NCBI GenBank assembly: GCA_029067085.1
Contig: JAIEFE010000017.1
Location: 124,001-188,000 of the forward strand
Origin: Lachnospiraceae bacterium
GTDB lineage: Bacteria; Bacillota; Clostridia; Lachnospirales; Lachnospiraceae
Direction: 5' to 3'
DNA length: 64,000 bases
The translations under genes and the position numbers were made by a program. Positions 41,287 to 51,378 of the stretch are shown one piece after another (the stretch's first letter is position 1; every line of letters starts with the position of its first letter). The notes below the pieces were generated by a model. The model saw nothing but the letters and a program-made list of their open reading frames with translations, did not search any database and was not told the DNA's origin.

Positions 41287-41659
41287 TAGGACAAAATGAC
41301 TCTCCCCAAATGTCTGTTGCCAACAAAAATATGGATAAAAATACCAAAACCCTCTAAATTCCATTAAAAAAAGTGTACCGTGCCGAAGCTCTCACTTCAT
41401 CACGATACACCTTTTATTGTGTGGCAATCCGCCGATACTTTTCTTTGTACGCTTTCGTACATTTCCATGCCCTTTTATCATAATACTCTCCCTTTGCACA
41501 TCAAACCGTTATAGATAATTCATAGATGCTCGACAGTTCATTACCCCAAAAAACTCTAATAATTGGTTCCCTTTTATCGTTTGTGCATTATAGCTTTTCT
41601 TCATGTGCCTCAGATATAAAAGAGTTACTTATGTAATAAATCTGCTACCATTCCCGTTT
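41287..41659. other. Non-coding stretch
   Basis: 370 bp of AT-rich sequence without a supported gene. A terminator-like hairpin lies at about 41376-41412 (GTGTACCGTG with CACGATACAC, one mismatch), flanked by A and T runs. TTTGTACG/CGTACA near 41440 is a short palindrome. Possibly debris from the event that truncated the reductase. Confidence 0.4.
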
Positions 41660-42772
41660 CTATCCAAGTTTCTCTGCCGTCTCTCCCATCAATTCCATAA
41701 TAGGCAGATGCTGCGGGCATACCCTCTCACACTGCCCGCATCTTATACAGTCACTGGCCTTGCCAGAATCACTGGTCAGTCCATTATAAAACAGTCCCAC
41801 TCTGAAATCATCAGGGTACAGCCTCTTCATATTCAACCCCCGGAATACATCCGGAATCTTTATCCCCGCCGGACAGCCCGTACAGCAATAACGGCAGGAA
41901 GTACACTGAATCTGCGGCAGAGCCTGTATTTTTTTCACCACCTCTGCTATGGTATTTTTTTCATCTTCCGACAACAGTTCAAAATCCGTAAACGTATTCA
42001 GGTTATCCGCCATCTGCGCTTCATCCGACATGCCGCTCAAAATCGTCATAATGCCGTCAAGGGAACCCACAAACCGCAGCGCCCAGGAAGCTGCACTCGC
42101 ATCAGGGCGCATCGCTTTCAGGATACTGTCAATCTCCGGCGCAAGATTTGCCAGGATACCGCCTTTGACCGGTTCCATGACAATAATCGGGATATTTCTA
42201 CTGTGGAGAATCTCGTAAAGCTCACCGGAACGGGAAATCTGATTATTCCAGTCCGTATAGTTAAGCTGAATCTGGACAAACTCCACCTCCGGATGTTTAT
42301 CCAGAACTTTTTCCAACAGCTCCGGCGTGCCATGATAAGAAAAACCAAAATGTTTGATCTTCCCCTCATCCTTTTTCCTCATCGCCCATGCAAAACAGTC
42401 ATATTTTTCATAAATATCGTAGTTTGCCCCATCCTCAAGGCTATGTAACAAATAGAAATCAAAGAAATCCACCCCGCACCGCTCCAACTGCTCCCCAAAA
42501 ATACGGTCGCGGTCTTCCGGTCCATTCATAGCCCACGCAGGAAGTTTGGTAGCCAGATAGTAGGAATCCCTTGGGTAACGCTCCACCAGAGCCTTCCTCG
42601 TGGCCTGCTCCGATTTTCCATAGACATAGGCAGTGTCAAAGTAGTTGAAACCTTTTTCCATATAGGCATCCACCATATTGCACACCTGGGGAATATCAAT
42701 CTCCCCGTTTTTTTCCGGCAGGCGCATCAAGCCAAAACCGAGTTTTGAAATTTTGCTGACATCAACTGACAT
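41660..42772 (-). CDS. Aldo/keto reductase with C-terminal 4Fe-4S domain
   Basis: 370 residues. AKR barrel with Asp/Tyr in NYFDTAYVYG, Lys in LATKLPAW, His in YLLHSLED; then a ferredoxin-type tail CTSCRYCCTGCPAGIKIP and CIRCGQCERVCPQHLPI with two cysteine clusters. Members of this family are oxygen-sensitive and may couple carbonyl reduction to ferredoxin. Last gene of the minus-strand operon starting at 47.8 kb. Confidence 0.94.
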   Translation of the reverse strand: MSVDVSKISKLGFGLMRLPEKNGEIDIPQVCNMVDAYMEKGFNYFDTAYVYGKSEQATRKALVERYPRDSYYLATKLPAWAMNGPEDRDRIFGEQLERCGVDFFDFYLLHSLEDGANYDIYEKYDCFAWAMRKKDEGKIKHFGFSYHGTPELLEKVLDKHPEVEFVQIQLNYTDWNNQISRSGELYEILHSRNIPIIVMEPVKGGILANLAPEIDSILKAMRPDASAASWALRFVGSLDGIMTILSGMSDEAQMADNLNTFTDFELLSEDEKNTIAEVVKKIQALPQIQCTSCRYCCTGCPAGIKIPDVFRGLNMKRLYPDDFRVGLFYNGLTSDSGKASDCIRCGQCERVCPQHLPIMELMGETAEKLG

Positions 42773-42792
42773 GATTATCTCCTCCTTAAAAT

Positions 42793-43461
42793 TTAATTCT
42801 GTGTTTTTTCTGCTTTTACTTGGTATAGCATCTTCGGATGGGAGTAGTATGCTTCCTTACGGGTCATGGATGTCTCCATGTAAGTGCATCTTCCGATAAT
42901 CCCAAAAAAGCGTTCCACATCCCCTTCGTCAAAATATCTCTGGGCATACGAGCCATGGTCATAAAAATGCGTCTGTATTTCCCTGCCGCTTCCCGCACCA
43001 TAATAAGTGTCATTCATGCTGGAAACCCGCGCTAGGAGAAGCCCTCCCGTTTTTAGGACCCGCCTGATTTCCCCCATCAGGGAAATGGTTGCCGATTCCG
43101 CAAAATAATGTAGCGAGATATCAGCTACAATGATATGGAAACTCTCATCACTGAAAGGAAGCGTCCTGTTCATGTCCACATATTCCGTCCTGCTGCCCGG
43201 AATATACCTGCGGACATTTGCAAGTGCTTCTCTGGAATAATCCGCCGAAAGAACCTGAAACCCTCTTTCCACCAGATAAAGCGTGTTTGCGCCCGTACCG
43301 CACCCAAGATCCAGGATGACGCTGTCCCTGTGCCGTTCCAGCGCCTCTTTATAGCCGTCAAGCCATGTGTCATATACCGGGACTCCCCTTCTGGCCCCAG
43401 ACCAACTCTCCCACATCGGAAGCCCTTTTGTGTTCCACTTTTCCTCTGCAGCTTTAGCCAT
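42793..43461 (-). CDS. SAM-dependent methyltransferase
   Basis: 222 residues, class I fold: motif I ILDLGCGTGANTLYL, acidic loop after LSADYSREAL, post-motif IIVADISLHYF, and LKTGGLLLARVSS. Substrate unknown. It resembles tellurite/thiopurine-type small methyltransferases in size; detoxification would suit the MATE and acetyltransferase neighbours (inference). Confidence 0.9.
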   Translation of the reverse strand: MAKAAEEKWNTKGLPMWESWSGARRGVPVYDTWLDGYKEALERHRDSVILDLGCGTGANTLYLVERGFQVLSADYSREALANVRRYIPGSRTEYVDMNRTLPFSDESFHIIVADISLHYFAESATISLMGEIRRVLKTGGLLLARVSSMNDTYYGAGSGREIQTHFYDHGSYAQRYFDEGDVERFFGIIGRCTYMETSMTRKEAYYSHPKMLYQVKAEKTQN

Positions 43462-43471
43462 AAGGCACCTC

Positions 43472-44143
43472 CTACTTAAACAGTTTTACAAGCTGCTTTT
43501 CTGATACCTCCGGAAACAGCTTTTTTATATGCCCGTACACTGCTTTCCTTGACAGTTCCGGCTCCTTTTTATATTCCCCGTAGAAGAAGTCTTCTCCGGC
43601 CAGCCTCTCCGGTGTGGAGTATCTTGCCACTCCCCAGCCATATGTATTTCCCGCCTTGTCCCGCATATATTCAAAATCTTCCACCACAAGGTATGTCTCC
43701 ATCTGCAGCCTTGTGATGACTGTCTCAAAGCCTTTGTTTCCGCCTTTCACATAATTACACTTTTTCTTCAGTTCACCTGTCAGGAGGCTTCCGCTCTCCA
43801 TAACTGTATCATAAATGTATTTATCCTTCCTTGCGGCTTTTCCGTCATCATAAAGGGCGTCAAAATCATAACCGTCCCGGCGGTAATTCGCAAAGGCAGG
43901 GAACCATTCCTTACTGATAAACCCGGCTTTTCCTGCAAAAAATTTCCCATAGAAGCAATCGCCCATCCGGATAATGGGGCCTTTCCATTCCCACGGGCCC
44001 GGGTCCGTATCCGAAAACCAAAGGCGGGGAGGCGTACATTCTTCAATGGAAAACCCTTTTATTTCATTTTGGAACAGTGGCAGGAAACCCGTCTCCTGTA
44101 CCAATTTCCAGATATCCTCCGCATTTTGAATTTTCCGCAGCAC
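43472..44143 (-). CDS. Uncharacterised protein, possibly AlkZ-related
   Basis: 223 residues. The GTG at 44143 is chosen because AAGGAGG lies 9 nt upstream and the domain begins at once (VLRKIQNAEDIWKLVQETGF); the longer frame starts inside the preceding gene. Contains LPLFQNEIKGFSIEE, WKGPIIRMGDCFYGKFF and a C-terminal VYGHIKKLFPEVSEKQ. It resembles proteins labelled AlkZ/YcaQ-related in clostridia, but I am not certain. If so, DNA-repair glycosylase-like. Confidence 0.6.
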   Translation of the reverse strand: MLRKIQNAEDIWKLVQETGFLPLFQNEIKGFSIEECTPPRLWFSDTDPGPWEWKGPIIRMGDCFYGKFFAGKAGFISKEWFPAFANYRRDGYDFDALYDDGKAARKDKYIYDTVMESGSLLTGELKKKCNYVKGGNKGFETVITRLQMETYLVVEDFEYMRDKAGNTYGWGVARYSTPERLAGEDFFYGEYKKEPELSRKAVYGHIKKLFPEVSEKQLVKLFK

Positions 44144-44214
44144 AGCCTTCCGCCTCCTTAATCCCTGTATTTTAATTCTATCTATCTTGACCGTATCTTC
44201 CTTACTATTTTTTC

Positions 44215-44778
44215 TTAACGGCCTTCCAGCCATTCATTGTATTCCTTAATCGGCGGTGCCCCGTCAATATAGGAAAGCTCCGGAATATCCGGTCTCTTTT
44301 CTATCAATATCTCATAAGCCGGGACGGATACGACGCCTGCCCCACAGTGCAGGATGACAGGGCATCCTTCCGGTATCTCATCATACCTCTCTGCCATTTC
44401 ATCATGTGGAATCCACATAGCTCCTATAAATGGCGTTTCTTTCTTCCACTGCGCCGTATTCACTTCCACTATCACAAGCCCTTCCGTAGTTTTCATATAT
44501 TCCAACGCATCTTCCGGGGACAGCCCTCCCAGAAGATTTGTCTGTCCGCTTTCTGCCTTTCCTGCCATTTCTGATTCCTCCTCTTTTTCCGTCATGTGAT
44601 CGCCATTCTCTTTATCGGCCATATCCACCTCCGTGGCCATTTCTGCATCTGAGCTTGGCTCCACAGAAACAGATCCTGTACTCTTGTCATCCACCTCTGC
44701 ATCTCTTTCCGTCCTTCCGCAGGAAGAAAGCAACGCTATCAGGGACAAGCTTATAAACATCACCATCATGCGCTTCAT
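44215..44778 (-). CDS. Rhodanese-domain lipoprotein
   Basis: 187 residues. Signal peptide with lipobox LLSSCGR, a Glu/Asp/Ser/Lys-rich linker, then a rhodanese domain: [37 protein letters not shown], and active-site loop [15 protein letters not shown] with catalytic Cys. Surface rhodaneses may carry persulfide sulfur. It overlaps the acetyltransferase gene by ATGA. Confidence 0.88.
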   Translation of the reverse strand: MKRMMVMFISLSLIALLSSCGRTERDAEVDDKSTGSVSVEPSSDAEMATEVDMADKENGDHMTEKEEESEMAGKAESGQTNLLGGLSPEDALEYMKTTEGLVIVEVNTAQWKKETPFIGAMWIPHDEMAERYDEIPEGCPVILHCGAGVVSVPAYEILIEKRPDIPELSYIDGAPPIKEYNEWLEGR

Positions 44779-45350
44779 ATTCTTCTCTCCACATCGTCTT
44801 CAATCGTTTTAATGATTTTTGCCGGCACGCCTCCAACAACGCAGTTATCCGGCACATCCTTTGTCACAACGGCCCCCGCAGCCACAACCACATTATTACC
44901 AATAGTCACACCGGGAAGAATTGTCACATTGCCGCCAATCCACACATCATCCCCGATGATGACAGGCTTCGCAATTCCAGTATGCATCCTGCGCTTTGCA
45001 GGGGATAGCGGATGCCCTACGGTTGTGATCAGCGTATTGGGACCTATCATGCAGTGGTCACCGATGCGGACCTCCCGGATGTCCAGTATTGTCACATTGA
45101 AATTGGCAATAAAATGCTTCCCCACATGGATATTCTTGCCGTTATCACAGTGGAAATTTGGCCCTACCCAGGGAATCTCCCCCGCGCTTCCGAACAGCTC
45201 CCGCAGCGTGTCCGCGATCTTTTCCTCATCTTTTGGGTCCTGCTCGTTCAGACGTTTGCAGATGTCCATGGCATTTGCTTTTCTTGCGTTCACTTCGTCA
45301 TCCCAAAAATCATACTCCATTCCTGCTTCCATTTTTTCAAGTTCAGTCAT
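44775..45350 (-). CDS. Sugar O-acetyltransferase (maltose/galactoside acetyltransferase type)
   Basis: 191 residues, N-terminal MAT-type helix domain ([20 protein letters not shown]) then left-handed beta-helix hexapeptides ending [20 protein letters not shown] and [12 protein letters not shown]. The active-site His lies in TVGHPLSP. Acetyl-CoA dependent; physiological substrate uncertain. Operon member upstream of the rhodanese lipoprotein. Confidence 0.94.
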   Translation of the reverse strand: MTELEKMEAGMEYDFWDDEVNARKANAMDICKRLNEQDPKDEEKIADTLRELFGSAGEIPWVGPNFHCDNGKNIHVGKHFIANFNVTILDIREVRIGDHCMIGPNTLITTVGHPLSPAKRRMHTGIAKPVIIGDDVWIGGNVTILPGVTIGNNVVVAAGAVVTKDVPDNCVVGGVPAKIIKTIEDDVERRI

Positions 45351-45372
45351 ACTGCTTTGCCCTCCTGCTCTT

Positions 45373-46842
45373 TTATTTTGTACATATGCCCAGCCTTGTG
45401 CTTGCGCATGTATCTATTGCCTCTTTTTCAAATATCCCTTTTTTATTTTTTTCTCCAGTATTTATCTGATCCAGTTCCATCGCCTTTTTTAACGGATTCT
45501 TTACCACAAAAACCACAATCAGAAATGCCATGCAGACCACCCAGATGATTGGTTCTGTCAGGCATACCCAAAGATATCCGAATGCCGGAATTAAGACAAA
45601 TCCGGTTACAATTTTCCCTGCCAGTTCAAGGCTACTTGCAATGATAGGCACAAATTTGCTGCCCATTGCCTGCAGGCTGGTCCTTAAGGCAAGCAGGATG
45701 CCAAGCGCTGGATAACAGATAAAATGGATACGGATGCTTAAAACCGCATTCCAGATTACCTCTTCGTCTTTTGTATTCGTGAGGAACCGGATTGCCAGCC
45801 TGCCGAACAGATATACAAGAGCACATGACAATACGCCCCACAAAACTTCCATCCCGAGAACTTTCCGAATGGATTTCTCAATACGCCTATACTGCTTTGC
45901 TCCGAAGTTCTGGCTCACAAAAGTGGAATTTGCGGTAGCAATGGAAGACAGCGGCATCATCAGCGTCTCGATGATCTTCCGCGCTGCTGTATGCGCCACA
46001 ATCAGGGTATCGCCAAGCCCGTTAATTGCCCTCTGGTAAAGTACAGACCCCAAGGACACCACACACAGCATGAATGCCATAGAAGATCCAGTTCCCAACA
46101 TTTCCATCAGGAAAGTCTTCTCAAACCGGAAATGCTGTCTTTCCGGCAGAATATCCTTGTAATACTTCATAATATAGCCGCCTGCCAACAGGGCGCTGAC
46201 ACTCTGCGCAATCACTGTCGCTGCTGCCGCCCCCTGCACGCCCCAGCCCAGCCCCATGATGAACAGCACATCCATTGACAGGTTCAGGATACTGGAAAAT
46301 ATCAGGAAATACAAAGGTGTCCTGCTGTTACCAACTGCGCGGAGGATTCCTGCGCACATATTATACAAAATTGTGGCAATCATCCCTGCCACGATGATAG
46401 CGAGATAATCATAAGCCTCCTCAAATATCGTTTCGGGAACATTCAGCCCTCTCATAAATACCCTTAAGAAAACCAGTGCAGCCACGGATATCAGTGCTGT
46501 AATAACTGTATTTAATACAATCATCGCTGCAATGCTGGACTTTAATCCTTCTTCATCCTTTGCACCGAATTTTCTCGCCACCACAATCCCAAAACCGCTG
46601 TTGAGACCCCATGCGAAATTGACAAGCAGCCCATACAGGGAACTGGTAGCCCCGATTGCTGCGATTGCGGAATCACCAAGATTGTATCCTGCAACCATGG
46701 TATCCACGATATTGTAGACTTGTTGAAAAATATTCCCTATAAACAGGGGGATTGCAAAGGTAAGTATATGCCTGACCGGGTTCCCCTGAGTCATATCCAC
46801 CGTACCAGATTCTTTTTTATTATGCCTTTTCTGCCATTCCAT
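45373..46842 (-). CDS. MATE family efflux transporter
   Basis: 489 residues, twelve TM helices in two halves, starting [17 protein letters not shown]; family blocks [33 protein letters not shown] and [16 protein letters not shown]. Na+ or H+ coupled export of drugs or metabolites. Centre of the detoxification operon; GGAGA upstream. Confidence 0.94.
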   Translation of the reverse strand: MEWQKRHNKKESGTVDMTQGNPVRHILTFAIPLFIGNIFQQVYNIVDTMVAGYNLGDSAIAAIGATSSLYGLLVNFAWGLNSGFGIVVARKFGAKDEEGLKSSIAAMIVLNTVITALISVAALVFLRVFMRGLNVPETIFEEAYDYLAIIVAGMIATILYNMCAGILRAVGNSRTPLYFLIFSSILNLSMDVLFIMGLGWGVQGAAAATVIAQSVSALLAGGYIMKYYKDILPERQHFRFEKTFLMEMLGTGSSMAFMLCVVSLGSVLYQRAINGLGDTLIVAHTAARKIIETLMMPLSSIATANSTFVSQNFGAKQYRRIEKSIRKVLGMEVLWGVLSCALVYLFGRLAIRFLTNTKDEEVIWNAVLSIRIHFICYPALGILLALRTSLQAMGSKFVPIIASSLELAGKIVTGFVLIPAFGYLWVCLTEPIIWVVCMAFLIVVFVVKNPLKKAMELDQINTGEKNKKGIFEKEAIDTCASTRLGICTK

Positions 46843-46887
46843 AGTATCATTCTCCTATTTGCTTTTTCTTCCAAACTTCCCCGCTCT

Positions 46888-47322
46888 TTATCTCGTAAAA
46901 TCAGAAGTTCCCATAATGCCCTTCGGACAATAATTTCCAGCTATCTCCGCCGCCAGCTTCACTTTTGCCCCGCATTTAAAAGGCTGTGGCTGTGCACCGC
47001 CTAACACTTCCCGGCAGACCACCGATCCATACTCTTTCTTAAAATATTCAGCCGCTTCCCTTATCTTTGCATATGTTTCCAGCTTTGTCTGCCCGCCCTC
47101 TATTTTACCGTCACTGCTATAATAACTGATAACCGCAAAAGCTGCCGACAATGCGCCACACACCTCCTGCATCCCGCCAAAACCTCCGCCGAACCCCTCT
47201 ATCATCTTGTATGCCGTTTCCATGTCCAGTCCCATATCCTGCGCATATGCACAAAGAACCGCCTGAGCGCAAGTATAACCTTTCCCGTAATTCTGTAATG
47301 CCTGTGTCACATGTCTTTCCAT
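46888..47322 (-). CDS. C_GCAxxG_C_C family protein 1
   Basis: 144 residues. Signature cysteines: GYTCAQAVLCAYAQ, GGFGGMQEVCGALSAAF, SVVCREVLG, FKCGAKVK and NYCPKG. This family is thought to bind an iron-sulfur or metal centre and is often next to redox or metal genes in anaerobes; function is not established. Paralogue of the next gene upstream. Confidence 0.88.
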   Translation of the reverse strand: MERHVTQALQNYGKGYTCAQAVLCAYAQDMGLDMETAYKMIEGFGGGFGGMQEVCGALSAAFAVISYYSSDGKIEGGQTKLETYAKIREAAEYFKKEYGSVVCREVLGGAQPQPFKCGAKVKLAAEIAGNYCPKGIMGTSDFTR

Positions 47323-47340
47323 CCGTATTCCTCCATTCCT

Positions 47341-47793
47341 CTATTCCTTTTCTAATTCCATCTCATACAGAACCCTGTCAATCATAATTACCATGTCTTT
47401 GACCTTCATCCCGCAATCTATCTCCTCCGGATTTGTTCCCCGCAGGATATCCCTGCAGGTAACCCCGCCGTATTCCCGCCTGAAAATTTCCATAACATAC
47501 TTTACCTGTCCATATGTTCCCAAGCTGCTGCATCCGTCTTTAACCCCGCCGCATCCTTTTTGCGGCATACCTTCGCTTGCATGAAAACCTATCACGCAGA
47601 TTGCTGCAGCTAAAGCACTGCATAATTCCTGCATCTCTCCCATGCCACAGCCGAATCCTTCCATCATACGGTAAGCTGTTTCCTTCTCTATCCCCATCTC
47701 ATCCGCATAAGCACAGAGAAGCGCCTGCGAACATGTGCAGCCCTTTCTATAACAGTCACTCGCCGCCTTCATCCTATCTAACATCACGCACAC
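47341..47793 (-). CDS. C_GCAxxG_C_C family protein 2
   Basis: About 150 residues. GTG at 47793 fits the GGGAGG site 8 nt upstream; ATG at 47784 is the alternative. Cysteines: GCTCSQALLCAYAD, GCGMGEMQELCSALAAAIC, VTCRDILR, IDCGMKVKD. The usual CGA is CSA here. First gene of the operon that continues to 41660. Confidence 0.85.
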   Translation of the reverse strand: MCVMLDRMKAASDCYRKGCTCSQALLCAYADEMGIEKETAYRMMEGFGCGMGEMQELCSALAAAICVIGFHASEGMPQKGCGGVKDGCSSLGTYGQVKYVMEIFRREYGGVTCRDILRGTNPEEIDCGMKVKDMVIMIDRVLYEMELEKE

Positions 47794-48015
47794 AATCCAT
47801 TCCTCCCTGTGTTGCCACACAGCCATAGCACAAACCACAGCTTCTTTCCTTGTCTGCCAAACCGAAACGGGGTTTTCAATCCAACACCTATTTTATACTT
47901 ACATTTTCTATTTTACAGCGCTAAATCTTAATACTAAATATGGCTTTTTTTAAGATAGCATGATATAATGTCCCTGAAAATGAAAAAGAATGCAGGTAAG
48001 GAGACAAATCCTTTT

Positions 48016-48972
48016 ATGAAAAGCGAACGTCTTTTGTCCGCCATAGACAAACTGGCAGAAATCTTTGACCATATTGACTGGAAATATATCGAAGCCCCTC
48101 CTGGCAGCAACCTGGAGAAAACAGAACTCTGGCCGGGCGAACCGGATGAGGATGTCATGATCTGCGTCTACAAAGGCCGCTATATCAACCAGCTTTTCCA
48201 CAGGCAGGATTTTTTCTTTTTTAATTTTGCCTATCAGGGGGATTACGGCGCATTAAGCTACCATTTCGACAACCGTATTGTTGTCCGGGAAGGCGAATGC
48301 TACATCGGACAGCCGGGAGCCGGGTATGCCCCCAACGGAAGAAGCGAACAGGAAATCATCATTATCGGAGTGCTGATACAGAAGGAAGCCTTTTTCAAAA
48401 CCTTTTTCCATGCACTTTCGGCAGACCGGAAAATGTTCCGGTTCTTCTTAAACCCGCAGATGGACGAATCCTCTGATGAATATATCCACCTCAGATTCGA
48501 TGACGAATATACCGTCCGCTGCCTGTTGGAACTGATGGTAATTGAATATGGAAATAAAACAGATGACACGCAATATATCCTAAAGCCCCTTGTACTGTCC
48601 CTCTTTATGCAGATAGCAAGGCAGTATGCTGCCTCGCAGTATGCAGAAACGAATGGCTCAGACAGAGAGGAGACGCCATGCGAGAAAATTGTAAAATACA
48701 TCAGCGAACACTATGATACAGTCACTCTCTCCGACATCGCTGCAAAATTTTCCTACCACCCAAATTACATCTCATCCCTGCTCTCAAAGGAAACCGGAAA
48801 AAAATTCTCCGAAATTCTTCTGGAGCAACGGATGGACCGTGCCGCCGGGCTGCTTAAAGCCACAGAGCTGTCCGTGGAGGAGATCGCCTATATGCTCGGC
48901 TACAGCAACTCCAGTAATTTTTACAAAGCATTCCGTGGGTATTACCATACATCCCCAAGGGAATACCGGTAA
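48016..48972 (+). CDS. AraC family regulator
   Basis: 318 residues. N-terminal sensor region with REGECYIGQPGAGYAPNGR, C-terminal double HTH: VTLSDIAAKFSYHPNYISSLL and LSVEEIAYMLGYSNSSNFYKA, ending HTSPREYR. The ATG at 48016 is used because a TATAAT-like -10 lies over the earlier ATG at 47968, and AAGGAG lies upstream. Divergent from the eight-gene operon and 140 bp ahead of the alcohol dehydrogenase; probably controls both. Confidence 0.9.
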   Translation: MKSERLLSAIDKLAEIFDHIDWKYIEAPPGSNLEKTELWPGEPDEDVMICVYKGRYINQLFHRQDFFFFNFAYQGDYGALSYHFDNRIVVREGECYIGQPGAGYAPNGRSEQEIIIIGVLIQKEAFFKTFFHALSADRKMFRFFLNPQMDESSDEYIHLRFDDEYTVRCLLELMVIEYGNKTDDTQYILKPLVLSLFMQIARQYAASQYAETNGSDREETPCEKIVKYISEHYDTVTLSDIAAKFSYHPNYISSLLSKETGKKFSEILLEQRMDRAAGLLKATELSVEEIAYMLGYSNSSNFYKAFRGYYHTSPREYR

Positions 48973-49112
48973 CATAATCTTAAGATATGCCACTCTTTCC
49001 CTTTAGATTTAGCGTTACAAAATCCGTCCTTTCCGGTTATGATGGTTGCAGAAACGAAGAAGCGGGGCGCTTCTCTGTTTCCACAGACAGCAAACATAAG
49101 GAGGATTTTTCC

Positions 49113-50276
49113 ATGTACAACTTTAATTTCTACATGCCCACCAAAGTGCTATTCGGCCCCGGCAAACTGAATGAACTGCACACAGAGCAGCTTCCCGGAA
49201 AAAAAGCACTGATTGTAACCACAAATGGCCAGTCCGTAATAAAGTACGGCTATCTTGACAGGGTAAAAAAGGAGCTTGACCTTGCCGGTATAGAATATAC
49301 AGTTTTTGCCGGAATACGTCCGAACCCTACCGATCTCAACGTCATGGATGGTGCAAAAGCCGTTAAGGAAAACGGCTGTGATTTTGTCATCGCCCTTGGC
49401 GGCGGCTCCGTTATGGACTGCACAAAATGCATTGCCCTCATGGCCGCCAATCCCGGCGACATCTGGGACTACTCCTTAAGCGCAAACGGCGGAAAAAAGA
49501 ATGCGGAATTTCCCGCCATCCCGATTGTCTGTATCACCACATCAGCAGGCACGGCAAGCGAAGTGGATATTGCATCCGTCATCACTAACGATGCAACACA
49601 GGAAAAAACAGGGATTTTTTTCCCATCCATGTTCCCGACCCTTTCCGTCGTTGACAGCGACCTCATGATGAGCGTACCGCCCAAATTTACCGCCTACCAG
49701 GGCATGGATGCCTTCTTCCACGCTTCCGAAACAGTGGTCAATAAAAACGTACACCCCATGGCAGAGATGTTCGCCTTAAAGACGATTGAGCTTGTGGCAA
49801 AATACCTCCCGGTTGCAGTAAAAGACGGCAGCAACAAGGAAGCACGCGCTTACATGGCTCTTGCAAATACATTTGCCGGTTATTATATGATGTGTACCTC
49901 CGCTCACACAATGGAACATGTCATGGGCAGCTTCCACGATGACCTTGTCCATGGTGCGGGACTGATCGAGATCGCACACGCATACTATAATTTCTTTGCA
50001 GAACGTCAGGCTGCCGAAGAACCTATGAAAAAAATGGCAAAAGTCATGGGCATCGAGAACCCGGCTTCCGGAAAAGATTTTATCAAAGCCTTAGACAAAC
50101 TGATTGCAGACGTTGGATGCGCCGATCTTAAAATGAGCGAGGAAGGCATTACAGAAGATGAACTAAAGCTATACCCCGCAAAAGTACATGAGGTTCTCGG
50201 CGGAGACATCACTGCTGACCCGTTGCCGCTTTCCGATGCAGACTATTTGGAAATCTTCCAGAAAGCATACTGCTAA
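49113..50276 (+). CDS. Iron-containing alcohol dehydrogenase
   Basis: 387 residues, YqhD/BdhA-like group III ADH: N-terminal FYMPTKVLFGPGKL, NAD(P)-binding GGGSVMDCTK, TTSAGTASEVD, metal ligands in GMDAFFHASE and AHTMEHVMGSFHDD followed by VHGAG. Reduces aldehydes or ketones to alcohols. ATG at 49113 follows AAGGAGG by 8 nt. Terminator follows. Aldehyde detoxification would match the aldo/keto reductases nearby. Confidence 0.94.
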   Translation: MYNFNFYMPTKVLFGPGKLNELHTEQLPGKKALIVTTNGQSVIKYGYLDRVKKELDLAGIEYTVFAGIRPNPTDLNVMDGAKAVKENGCDFVIALGGGSVMDCTKCIALMAANPGDIWDYSLSANGGKKNAEFPAIPIVCITTSAGTASEVDIASVITNDATQEKTGIFFPSMFPTLSVVDSDLMMSVPPKFTAYQGMDAFFHASETVVNKNVHPMAEMFALKTIELVAKYLPVAVKDGSNKEARAYMALANTFAGYYMMCTSAHTMEHVMGSFHDDLVHGAGLIEIAHAYYNFFAERQAAEEPMKKMAKVMGIENPASGKDFIKALDKLIADVGCADLKMSEEGITEDELKLYPAKVHEVLGGDITADPLPLSDADYLEIFQKAYC

Positions 50277-50305
50277 CCTGATTTTTGATTAAATGAAAAA
50301 TCGTG

Positions 50306-50353
50306 AGAGGACGTTGCTCTTTGACTGGAAACAATCAATTTGCAGCGTCCTCT
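50306..50353 (+). terminator. Terminator of the alcohol dehydrogenase gene
   Basis: AGAGGACGTTGC (50306-50317) pairs with GCAGCGTCCTCT (50342-50353) with one G-U, loop 24 nt, then TTATATG. From here to 50568 the sequence is AT rich with no gene; a short ACAATT/AATTGT palindrome lies near 50501-50519. Confidence 0.65.
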
Positions 50354-50568
50354 TTATATGCTACATTTTGATTTTTCCTTAAGAGGGTTCATTTTCCAAA
50401 TCAACGATAAAAACAGATAACTACCCCATTGTTTTAGGATGAAAAGTAATTCTACCATACACTATTTGGCAAAACCTCTATACTTTTCGGTAAAACCCTA
50501 TACAATTGAAATAATTGTATCCATTAATCCCCAATTGCTATGTTATCAGCGGTATCAAAAAACAATAA

Positions 50569-51378
50569 AAAGAGAGGCTCACCAACCACTCCGGTGAACC
50601 CCTCCAAGCCTGAAAACCCTTGATTTCAAGCAATTTATATATACGGTCTCCGCGTTTAAGCAAACGTCATAAACCATTCTACTGTTTTAGGATCGTAGTG
50701 GGAAAAGAACAAACTCTCTCCGCCGTCCAACGCTTCCACTCTTGCCATCTCGTCTGCTGTCAGTTCAAAATCAAACACATTGAAATTCTCCTCCATCCTT
50801 TCTTTATGTGTGGATTTCGGAATGACCACCACATCACTCTGGATCAGAAACCGTAAGGCAACCTGTGCTGCTGATTTACCGTGACCCGCACCGATCTCTT
50901 TCAAAACCGGATTATTAAAGTAATCATTCTTTCCCTCCGCAAACGGTCCCCACGACTCGATCTGTGTACCGTTTTTCTTCAGATATTCCTTCGCAATCTT
51001 CTGCTGCTGGAATACATGAGTCTCCACCTGATTGACAGCCGGTTTGATCTCTGCAAAATGATGGATATCTATATACCTGTCAGGATAAAAGTTGGATACG
51101 CCGATTGCTCTTACCTTTCTTTCTTTGTATGCCTCCTCCATTGCCCGGTAAGTCCCATAATAATCGCCAAACGGCTGATGGATGAGCAACAGGTCAATAT
51201 AAGAAACCTGTAACTTCTTTAAAGATTCCTCAATAGAGGCTTTCGCTTTCTCGTAACCCGCATTGGATATCCATACCTTGGTGGTAATAAAAAACTCTTC
51301 TCTCGGCAGCCCGCATTTTGCTACGGCATTTCCTACGCCTTCCTCAGAGAGATATTGACAAGTGTGTTTGTAAACTTT
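50569..51378. repeat. Direct repeat copy 2 (~0.8 kb)
   Basis: Same orientation as copy 1, exactly 10092 bp to the right. Homology ends within the same few bases (AACTTT) on the far side of the truncated reductase; beyond it the flanks are unrelated. Confidence 0.9.
50656..51357 (-). pseudogene. 5'-truncated aldo/keto reductase, copy 2
   Basis: Same C-terminal AKR fragment as copy 1: YLSEEGVGNA to VEWFMTFA, missing the N-terminal strand with the catalytic Asp and Tyr. Differences from copy 1 include PVLKEIGAGHGK for SVLKKIGESHGK. The longest ATG frame gives 177 residues from inside the barrel (MLIHQPFGDYYGT). The frame itself shows no internal stop, which suggests recent loss or selection for the fragment. 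Confidence 0.82.

Noticed and set aside
41603-42448. Plus-strand 281-codon open frame
   Set aside because: Antisense shadow of the Fe-S aldo/keto reductase; no ribosome site or domain.
40477-51378. Integrative or conjugative element
   Set aside because: No integrase, relaxase, conjugation or phage genes between the repeats; only the direct repeats and gene content support mobility.
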